From positions 1-39,787 of the forward strand of contig JAJFFY010000042.1 of NCBI GenBank assembly GCA_021776415.1: a stretch of 39,787 nucleotides of DNA. The letters run 5' to 3'. Position 1 is the stretch's first letter, and the number at the start of each line of letters is the position of its first letter. The position numbers and the translations under genes are program-made. The DNA comes from Hyphococcus sp. GTDB lineage: Bacteria; Pseudomonadota; Alphaproteobacteria; Caulobacterales; Parvularculaceae. This document shows, piece after piece, positions 33,473 through 39,787 of this stretch. Below the pieces are notes generated by a model that was given only the letters and a program-made list of their open reading frames with translations, ran no database searches and was not told the DNA's origin.

Positions 33473-34722
33473 TGCGGTATTCCGCGTTATCGTTATTCGC
33501 CAACGCGCTGAGCGGCCACAAAAAATGGCCGGAGCAATGGCCTGACGCCGCGCCGAAGCCTTCTTACGATGTTGTCATCGTTGGCGCCGGAGGGCACGGG
33601 CTGGGCGCTGCGTATTATCTCGCGAAGAAATATGGCGTCACCAATGTTGCCGTGATTGAAAAAGCCTGGCTCGGCGGCGGCAATACGGGCCGCAACACCA
33701 CGATTATCCGCTCAAACTATCTCTATGATGAAAGCGCGCGGTTATATGATCATGCGGTGGATCTTTGGGACGGGTTGTCCCAGGAGTTGAATTATAACGT
33801 CATGTTTTCAAAGCGTGGTGTCTTGATGCTCGCCCACAATGTGCATGATGTTCAGAGTTTTCAGCGCCATATTCATGCGAACAGGCTTAACGGCGTCGAT
33901 AATCAATGGCTGACGGCGCAACAGGCGAAGGCGTATTGTCCGCCGCTCGATATTTCGCCGACGGCGCGATTTCCGGTCTTGGGCGGTGCTTTGCAGAAGC
34001 GCGCCGGGGTCGCGCGCCATGATTCAGTCGCGTGGGGTTATGCCCGCGCCGCGGCGGCGCTTGGGGTTGATATCATTCAAAATTGCGCTGTCACCGGTAT
34101 TCGTCGTGGTGCAGACGGCAGTGTCGAGGGCGTAGATACCGAACGCGGCTTCATTGCGGCGAAGAAAATTGGCGTTTCAGCGGCAGGCAATTCCTCCGTC
34201 ATCATGGAAATGGCGGGTTTAAAATTCCCGCTGGAAAGTTACCCGTTACAGGCCTTGGTTTCAGAACCAATAAAGCCTGTCTTCCCTTGCGTGGTTATGT
34301 CGAACTCCGTTCACGCCTATATCAGCCAATCGGACAAGGGCGAACTCGTCATCGGCGCCGGCACGGATCAATATGTATCCTATTCGCAGCGGGGGGCGCT
34401 TCACATCATCGAGCACACCTTAGCGGCTATCTGTGAGATTTTTCCGATTTTTAAACGTATGCGAATGTTGCGGTCATGGGGCGGGGTGGTTGATGTGACA
34501 CCTGATCGCTCCTGTATTCTAGGGAAAACGCCTGTGCCGGGGCTCTATGTAAATTGTGGCTGGGGCACTGGCGGATTTAAGGCGACGCCGGGCGCTGCCG
34601 ATCTTCTCGCTTACACAATTGCTAAAGACGAACCGCACGCTATCAACGCGCCCTTCACGCTTGAGCGGTTCACAAGAGGCCGGCTGATCGACGAAGCGGC
34701 GGCCGCCGCTGTGGCGCATTAG
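33472..34722 (+). CDS. soxB: Sarcosine oxidase beta subunit
   Basis: The product is 416 aa, the subunit of the heterotetrameric enzyme that holds the sarcosine oxidation site. It has the FAD-binding motif VVIVGAGGHGLGAAYYLAKKYG (Gly38, Gly40, Gly43), the family segment GGGNTGRNTTIIRSNYL, and His183 in GVARHDSVAWGYARAA, the position that carries covalent FMN in characterised enzymes. The length matches the family (about 400-417). Its ATG overlaps the stop of the dehydrogenase gene by one base, and soxD follows 8 bp downstream. The gene order B-D-A-G is the standard sarcosine oxidase operon. Confidence 0.96.
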   Translation: MRYSALSLFANALSGHKKWPEQWPDAAPKPSYDVVIVGAGGHGLGAAYYLAKKYGVTNVAVIEKAWLGGGNTGRNTTIIRSNYLYDESARLYDHAVDLWDGLSQELNYNVMFSKRGVLMLAHNVHDVQSFQRHIHANRLNGVDNQWLTAQQAKAYCPPLDISPTARFPVLGGALQKRAGVARHDSVAWGYARAAAALGVDIIQNCAVTGIRRGADGSVEGVDTERGFIAAKKIGVSAAGNSSVIMEMAGLKFPLESYPLQALVSEPIKPVFPCVVMSNSVHAYISQSDKGELVIGAGTDQYVSYSQRGALHIIEHTLAAICEIFPIFKRMRMLRSWGGVVDVTPDRSCILGKTPVPGLYVNCGWGTGGFKATPGAADLLAYTIAKDEPHAINAPFTLERFTRGRLIDEAAAAAVAH

Positions 34723-34730
34723 GGGGAAAG

Positions 34731-35033
34731 ATGATTTTAATCCGCTGCCCGTATTGTGATGAGCAACGCCCTGAGGTGGAGTTCGTTTATGCTGGTGAAG
34801 CGCATATCTCTCGGCCTCAAAACCCAAATCTGTTAAGTGATGATGAGTGGGCGGAGTATCTTTTTATTCGCAAAAACGCGCGCGGCGTCCACTATGAACG
34901 ATGGGTCCATGCGCATGGTTGTGCTCGCTACTTCAATGCGGCGAGAAATACGGTTACGGATAAAATTCTCATGACTTATAAGACCGGCGAGCCAAAGCCC
35001 TCGGTGGAAGAAATTGCGGAGGCGGCGAAATGA
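34731..35033 (+). CDS. soxD: Sarcosine oxidase delta subunit
   Basis: The 100-aa small subunit has the zinc site Cys6-x-x-Cys9 (IRCPYCDEQRPEVEF) and His60-x-x-x-Cys64 (WVHAHGCARYFNAARNT), the ligand set known in this subunit. YAGEAHISRP and the C-terminal YKTGEPKP are also family features. It helps hold the alpha-beta complex together. A GGGGAAAG site precedes the start, and the stop overlaps soxA by ATGA (35030-35033). Confidence 0.95.
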   Translation: MILIRCPYCDEQRPEVEFVYAGEAHISRPQNPNLLSDDEWAEYLFIRKNARGVHYERWVHAHGCARYFNAARNTVTDKILMTYKTGEPKPSVEEIAEAAK

Positions 35034-38002
35034 CGACGTTTCGCAGGCAGGGCCGTGGGCGTCCCAGACAGGAAAAGACTGTTCGTTTTAGCTTTGACGG
35101 CAAGGAGTATGCGGGCGTCGAAGGCGATACGCTTGCATCCGCGCTTCTCGCCAATGGTGTTCATCTTGTAGGACGTTCTTTCAAATACCATCGCCCGCGC
35201 GGCATTCTCAGTGCCGGATCGGAGGAAGCCAATGCTCTTGTTGCTTTCGACAGAGGGCCGGGCCGCGTCACGCTGAATGTTCGCGCAACGACGCTTGATT
35301 TGTACGAAGGCTTAACCGCGCGCAGTCAGAACTATTGGCCGTCTTTGAAATTCGATATCACCGAAATCAATGACAAGTTCTCCGCGTTATTTCCGGCGGG
35401 ATTTTACAACAAAACCTTCATGTGGCCGAAATCCTTCTGGGATTGGGTTTATGAACCTTTTATTCGCCGCGCGGCCGGTTTGGGCCCGGCGCCATCTGAG
35501 CCCGACCCCGATCATTACACAAGCGCATACGACCATTGCGAGGTTTTGATTGTTGGCGCGGGACCTGCTGGGATTGCCGCCGCGCTCGCCGCGTCGGAAT
35601 CCAGTGCGCGCGTCATCATCGCCGATGAACAAGCAGAATTCGGCGGTAGTCTCCTCTCGATGCCGGAGGCTGCTATTGACGGGGCGCCGGCGTGGCAATG
35701 GCTGGAAAGCGGCCTGGAAACGCTGCGGTCTCGTGACAACGTTACTTTGCTGCCGCGCACCACGGTCTTCGGCTATTACCACGACAATTTTCTCGGGCTC
35801 GCCCAGAGCTTAACAGATCATATGAGTGAACCGGATCCAAAAGAACCGCGAGAATGTTTGCATAAAGTTCGCGCGGCGAAGGTCATTCTCGCGACAGGCG
35901 CGATAGAGCGACCGTTGGTCTTTGCAGACAATGATCTACCGGGCATAATGCTCGCGTCGTCGGCGCAAACCTACCTTAACCGTTATGGCGTTGCCGTGGG
36001 TGACAATGCGGCAATTTTTACGACGCATGATAGCGCTTACATAGCAGCGTTTGATTTATCCGATGCTAATATTCGAATTGCTGCGATTATTGACGCGCGC
36101 GCGACGGTCGATACGCGTCTAATAGAGGAAGCGAAAAAACGCGGTATTGAAGTGCGAGCAGAGTCGGTTGTCACCGGTGCGGTAGGCCGATTTCGCGTGA
36201 AGCGTATTCGCGTCAACCGTGTCCTGGCCAGCGGCGTATCGGCGCCGGAAATGATCGATTGCGATACGTTGCTTGTTTGCGGCGGCTGGACGCCCAGCGT
36301 TCACCTTTGGTCGCACTCCAAGGGAACGTTGAAATGGAAGAGTGAACTCGGCGCTTACGTGCCAGACCGGCCCAATGAGAATGTCATATGCGTCGGCGCG
36401 TGCAATGGTGAATTTGGCCTGAAGCGGGCCCTGGAAACTGGCGCCAGCGCAGGCGGCGGCGCGGCAAGATTATTGGAGGTCAAAGAAGATTGCGGATGGT
36501 CAGGCGAAGTCTTCGGGGCCTTGCCGACCGATCGTAACGAGACGCGTATCAAAGCCTTTGTCGACTTTCAAAACGACGTGACAGCGAAGGACATTAAACT
36601 TGCCGTTCGCGAAGGCTTTAAATCCATCGAACATGTCAAGCGCTACACTACGGCTGGCATGGCGACGGATCAGGGAAAAACTTCCAATTTGAACGGGTTG
36701 CAGATCGCGTCGAACGCGCTAGCGCGACCGGTTGAGCAGGTTGGCCTGACAACGTTTCGCCCGCCTTACACGCCAACGACATTTGGTGTGCTTGCAGGCG
36801 CCCAATCAGGCGATACTTTCGACGTAACGCGCAAAACGCCGATTGATCCTTGGGCTGTATCGGCCGGCGCGGTCTTTGAGCCTGTCAGTTTGTGGCGGCG
36901 CGCGCGCTATTTCCCTCAAACCGGTGAGGACATGTATGCAGCCGTCGCACGTGAATGCAAAGCGACAAGAGAATCGCTCGGCATCTTCGACGCCACTACC
37001 CTCGGCAAGGTTGAAGTCGTTGGACCCGACGCCTCAGAGTTTATGAATCGGATGTACACCAATCCGTGGGCGAAGCTTGGCGTGGGGCGGTGCCGTTATG
37101 GCCTGATGTTGCGTGAAGACGGTTACATCATGGATGACGGTGTTGTCGGGCGTCTTGCCAATGACCGTTTCCATGTAACGACGACCACTGGCGGCGCGCC
37201 GCGCGTTCTGTCGATGATGGAAGATTATCTACAAACAGAATGGCCTGACCTCGATGTCTGGCTCACGTCAATTACAGAACAATGGGCGGTGATTGCGCTC
37301 AACGGTCCGAACGCCCGCAAATTGATCGAACCATTTGTTGATGGCATTGACCTTTCGCAAGAGGCGTTTCCGCATATGGCGGCGCGGGAAGGCAGGATAT
37401 GTGGGATTGAAACGCGGCTCTTCCGGGTCAGTTTCTCCGGCGAGTTGGGTTTCGAGATCAATGTGCCCGCGCATTATGGGCTAACAATTTGGAGAAAACT
37501 TTATGAAGCAGGGCGCGAATTCAACATCACACCCTACGGAACGGAAACGATGCATGTCTTACGTGCAGAAAAAGGCTTCATCATTGTCGGTCAGGATACG
37601 GACGGCACCGTAACGCCAGATGATGCGGGCATGTCCTGGGCGATTGGCAATAAGAAATTGGATTTTGTCGGTAAGCGTTCGCTTGAACGGCCTGATATTG
37701 TTGCGAACGGACGAAAGCAATTGGTCGGTCTCCTGACCGCCGATCCGAATTTTGTTCTGGAGGAGGGCGCCCAGATTGTCGCCAGCCCGGGCCAGGCGAT
37801 CCCAATGAAGATGGTCGGGCATGTGACATCGTCTTACTGGAGCGAAACATTGGGCCGATCGATCGCGATGGCGCTCGTGAAAGACGGGCGGTCGCTCGAA
37901 GGCGAGAGCATCTATGTACCGATGCCTGGCGCAACGATTGAGGCGAAAGTCGGATCGACTGTTTTTTATGACCCGGAAGGAGAGCGGTTAAATGTCATCT
38001 AA
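35030..38002 (+). CDS. soxA: Sarcosine oxidase alpha subunit
   Basis: The 990-aa product is the large subunit that binds NAD and tetrahydrofolate and forms 5,10-methylene-THF. An N-terminal ferredoxin-like fold (about 15-100; FDGKEYAGVEGDTLASALLANGVHLVGRSFKYHRPRG) is followed by a pyridine-nucleotide oxidoreductase domain with GAGPAG at 176-181 and LATGAIERPLVFADNDLPGIMLA. The C-terminal GcvT-type folate domain (about 600-985) has GELGFEINVPAHYG and LRAEKGFIIVGQDTDGTVTPDDAG. Length agrees with the family (about 960-1000). The gene overlaps soxD by 4 bp and soxG by 11 bp, so the operon is tightly coupled. Confidence 0.97.
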   Translation: MTTFRRQGRGRPRQEKTVRFSFDGKEYAGVEGDTLASALLANGVHLVGRSFKYHRPRGILSAGSEEANALVAFDRGPGRVTLNVRATTLDLYEGLTARSQNYWPSLKFDITEINDKFSALFPAGFYNKTFMWPKSFWDWVYEPFIRRAAGLGPAPSEPDPDHYTSAYDHCEVLIVGAGPAGIAAALAASESSARVIIADEQAEFGGSLLSMPEAAIDGAPAWQWLESGLETLRSRDNVTLLPRTTVFGYYHDNFLGLAQSLTDHMSEPDPKEPRECLHKVRAAKVILATGAIERPLVFADNDLPGIMLASSAQTYLNRYGVAVGDNAAIFTTHDSAYIAAFDLSDANIRIAAIIDARATVDTRLIEEAKKRGIEVRAESVVTGAVGRFRVKRIRVNRVLASGVSAPEMIDCDTLLVCGGWTPSVHLWSHSKGTLKWKSELGAYVPDRPNENVICVGACNGEFGLKRALETGASAGGGAARLLEVKEDCGWSGEVFGALPTDRNETRIKAFVDFQNDVTAKDIKLAVREGFKSIEHVKRYTTAGMATDQGKTSNLNGLQIASNALARPVEQVGLTTFRPPYTPTTFGVLAGAQSGDTFDVTRKTPIDPWAVSAGAVFEPVSLWRRARYFPQTGEDMYAAVARECKATRESLGIFDATTLGKVEVVGPDASEFMNRMYTNPWAKLGVGRCRYGLMLREDGYIMDDGVVGRLANDRFHVTTTTGGAPRVLSMMEDYLQTEWPDLDVWLTSITEQWAVIALNGPNARKLIEPFVDGIDLSQEAFPHMAAREGRICGIETRLFRVSFSGELGFEINVPAHYGLTIWRKLYEAGREFNITPYGTETMHVLRAEKGFIIVGQDTDGTVTPDDAGMSWAIGNKKLDFVGKRSLERPDIVANGRKQLVGLLTADPNFVLEEGAQIVASPGQAIPMKMVGHVTSSYWSETLGRSIAMALVKDGRSLEGESIYVPMPGATIEAKVGSTVFYDPEGERLNVI

Positions 38003-38570
38003 TCAGCACTCCAATGAATTGACGATCGATCAGGGTGTGGTATTGGCGCCGGTGCTGACCGGAGCGTCGCATGAAGTGAGCGTCGTTCTTGTCCCCGAGC
38101 GCGCCCGGTTTAGCTTGCGTGTAAAACCAAGCAACCTAAAGGCGCTTTCAGAAGCTAGCGAATTGGATCTACCGGAGAAAATCGGCGCATCGACGCTTGC
38201 GAGTAGCACTAAGATTCTCTGCCTGGGACCCGATGAAAGGCTTGTTGTTTCTGATGTTACGTCCGGTGGAACGTTACGAAGAATGTTCGCTGAGCTTTCG
38301 TCACAAATTTCGTTCAGCTACGCAGATATTTCTCATCGCAACGTTGCTTTTGAAATTTCGGGCGCCCGAGCGGTAAAACTTTTGAATACAGGCTGCCCAC
38401 TTGATCTTTGCTTACGCGCGTTTCCGGTTGGAAAATGCACGCGTACAGTTTTTGAACATGCAGAGATCACCCTGCTGCGCGAAGGCGAGTATCGTTTTTA
38501 TGTCGAGTTGTGGCGTTCCTTCGCGCCGTATTTTGTCCGATTATTGGAGAAGGCCGTAAAATCCCGATGA
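37992..38570 (+). CDS. soxG: Sarcosine oxidase gamma subunit
   Basis: The product is 192 aa, the fourth subunit, with a truncated GcvT-like fold and no active site of its own. The family pattern is visible in LCLGPDERLVVSD, ADISHRNVAFEISGARAVKLLNTGCPLDLCLRAFPVGKCTRTVFEHAEITLLREGEYRFYVELWRSFAPYFVRLLEKA. Its start lies within the last 11 bp of soxA. Its stop overlaps the start of the FolB-like gene as ATGA (38567-38570), which suggests that gene is part of the same unit. Confidence 0.94.
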   Translation: MSSNQHSNELTIDQGVVLAPVLTGASHEVSVVLVPERARFSLRVKPSNLKALSEASELDLPEKIGASTLASSTKILCLGPDERLVVSDVTSGGTLRRMFAELSSQISFSYADISHRNVAFEISGARAVKLLNTGCPLDLCLRAFPVGKCTRTVFEHAEITLLREGEYRFYVELWRSFAPYFVRLLEKAVKSR

Positions 38571-39097
38571 CCAATGCTTATGACATGATGTCTGCCTGGG
38601 TTGAGGCAGAGACGCCGAACGGTTCGCAACACGCTGAGGGCGCGAACGCTATGAATGAGACGCAAGATATTTTTCCAACGAGTCGGCAGCTGGCGACTTC
38701 GGCGGCACAGGTGGTGTGGGACCGGGTCTTTATCCATGACCTCGTTCTCGATGCATCGATCGGAATTTATCAAAATGAACTGTCGAGGCTGCAGCCTGTT
38801 AATATATCTATCGACATGGACCTCGATCCTATCGGCGCAATTGCGTCCCATCATCGTGATAACATTGTCTGCTATGATCGCATTACACAGGGCGTGAAGG
38901 CGATCATTGATGAAGGCCATATCGGGCTAGTTGAAATGCTCGCCGAACGGATCGCCGCCTTTTGCCTGGAGCAGTCACGTGTTGCACATGTTTCCGTCGC
39001 GGTCTCGAAACCGGAGGCAATCGCAGAAGCGGGCTCAGTGGGCGTATTTATTGTTAGGTACCGGAATGATTTACCGGGTGTGCACTACTGCCGGTAG
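38567..39097 (+). CDS. folB: Dihydroneopterin aldolase-like protein (FolB family)
   Basis: The product is 176 aa. The FolB fold spans about 48-166: WDRVFIHDLVLDASIGIYQNELSRLQPVNISIDM, DNIVCYDRITQGVKAIIDEGHIGLVEMLAERIAAFCL, VSVAVSKPEAIAEAGSVGVFIVRY. Residues matching the catalytic set are Glu71, Tyr103 and Lys148 (KPEAI). The enzyme makes 6-hydroxymethyl-dihydropterin for folate synthesis. The first 47 residues are an extension absent from ordinary FolB (about 120 aa) and match nothing I know. The ATG overlaps the soxG stop, so it is translated with sarcosine oxidase, perhaps to raise folate supply. An alternative is a related pterin enzyme with a different substrate. It converges with the next gene, and the 3' ends overlap by 13 bp. 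Confidence 0.85.
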   Translation: MTNAYDMMSAWVEAETPNGSQHAEGANAMNETQDIFPTSRQLATSAAQVVWDRVFIHDLVLDASIGIYQNELSRLQPVNISIDMDLDPIGAIASHHRDNIVCYDRITQGVKAIIDEGHIGLVEMLAERIAAFCLEQSRVAHVSVAVSKPEAIAEAGSVGVFIVRYRNDLPGVHYCR

Positions 39098-39787
39098 TTC
39101 GTTAGCGCATCGCCAAGGGCTTCCTTCAAAGGATCGAGCCAGGGTTCGAAATTGCGCCACTGCTCAATGCCCTTGGTGTTGATCGGCTGGCGGACCTGTT
39201 CAGAGCTGGCGGTGCGCACTTCGCGTTTGGTTTTATGAAATTCAACGCAAGATTGTTCGAATGGCAGATCACAATAATCTAAAATACGCCGAACTTGTGT
39301 TTCCAGATCATTGACGACATCTTCATAATGGACACGCAGGATTTTACCTGGCAATACGCTGTCCCAGTGCCGCATCAATTCAACATAGTCATGGTAATAT
39401 TGGCCGACTTGTTCCAGACCGTAGGTGAATTCCTGCCCGTCCGCGAATAATTGTTTAAAACCTGAAAAACAGCACGACATCGGATTGCGCCGAGCATCGA
39501 TGATTTTGGCGTTGGGCAAAATAAGGTGGATCAACCCAATATGCCGGAAATTGTTCGGCATTTTATCAGTAAAAAATGGCGCGCCTTTGCGGTGAATTTT
39601 TGTATCCTCAATGAACTTCTCTCCGAAGCTAAACATTTGTTCCGTAGTTAAGTCTCGAAGAATTTTTGGATATTGCGACTCCCCGGAAATGTGATTCCGG
39701 TATCGTAAGCGATGTGCGAGCGCGAGAATGTTGGGCAATTCCAGCGTGCCGTCAATTTGACTGTGAGAAGCGAGGATCTGTTCCAGC
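39085..39787 (-). CDS. Sulfotransferase domain protein (cut by the window edge)
   Basis: The C-terminal 233 residues are present and the 5' end lies beyond the window. The frame stays open to the edge, reading LEQILASHSQIDGTLELPNILALAH, the family segment after the PAPS-binding 5' loop, which itself is outside. The rest has FFTDKMPNNFRHIGLIHLILPNAKIIDARRNPMSCCFSGFKQLF, the 3'-phosphate-binding region, and VHYEDVVNDLETQVRRILDYCDLPFEQSCVEFHKTKREVRTASSEQVRQPI. This pattern is common in TPR-linked sulfotransferases of alphaproteobacteria. It transfers sulfate from PAPS to an unknown acceptor. It has no evident link to the catabolic operon and runs toward it. Confidence 0.9.
   Translation of the reverse strand, partial: LEQILASHSQIDGTLELPNILALAHRLRYRNHISGESQYPKILRDLTTEQMFSFGEKFIEDTKIHRKGAPFFTDKMPNNFRHIGLIHLILPNAKIIDARRNPMSCCFSGFKQLFADGQEFTYGLEQVGQYYHDYVELMRHWDSVLPGKILRVHYEDVVNDLETQVRRILDYCDLPFEQSCVEFHKTKREVRTASSEQVRQPINTKGIEQWRNFEPWLDPLKEALGDALTNYRQ

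Noticed and set aside
1..39787. CRISPR arrays, insertion sequences and rRNA genes
   Set aside because: No regularly spaced repeats, no transposase with terminal inverted repeats and no rRNA-like sequence were seen.

Overview
The window looks like a chromosomal segment of an alphaproteobacterium. The evidence is the classic order trigger factor - clpP - clpX - lon - HU - tRNA-Val, the character of the protein sequences, and the later cluster of methylated-amine and sarcosine catabolism genes that is common in marine and soil members of this class. No species can be named from the sequence alone.

Region 1 (1-7589) is conserved core: tRNA-Leu(UAG), tig, clpP, clpX, lon, an HU gene and tRNA-Val(UAC), with intrinsic terminators after tig, lon and HU. 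These genes cover nascent-chain folding, ATP-dependent proteolysis and nucleoid structure. The lon start region carries a tandem 15-bp repeat giving three in-frame ATG codons.

Region 2 (about 7600-25200) reads as an accessory island. Its left part is mobile-element-like: a translationally coupled DUF3489 - DUF2924 - large serine recombinase operon, two DUF5681-like proteins, and a ParB-domain/adenine (or cytosine-N4) methyltransferase behind a good sigma70-type promoter. Its right part is defence-like: an XRE regulator divergent from an Mrr-like nuclease with a perfect inverted-repeat operator between them, a 1098-aa SF2 helicase with a C-terminal PD-(D/E)XK-like nuclease, and an opposing three-gene operon. 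That operon encodes a SbcD/YhaO-like phosphoesterase, a YhaN/SMC-like ATPase and an AAA_13 (RloC/PrrC-like) ATPase. The AAA_13 gene is interrupted by a -1 frameshift in an A6T5 run. I recognise no named defence system that combines these parts, so this is the best candidate for something undescribed.

Region 3 (25526-39097) is a catabolic block for quaternary ammonium compounds. A BCCT transporter is divergent from a dioxygenase/HD-oxygenase pair that strongly resembles TmpA/TmpB, the enzymes that turn 2-trimethylaminoethylphosphonate into glycine betaine plus phosphate. Then come folD, a TetR-type regulator with a clear promoter and operator, a dimethylglycine/sarcosine dehydrogenase-family flavoprotein, the heterotetrameric sarcosine oxidase genes soxB-D-A-G, and a FolB-like aldolase coupled to soxG. 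Read together, imported or phosphonate-derived betaine would be demethylated to glycine, with the methyl groups passing to tetrahydrofolate and on through FolD. The first betaine demethylation enzyme is not in the window. The window ends in a TPR-type sulfotransferase gene that runs off the right edge.
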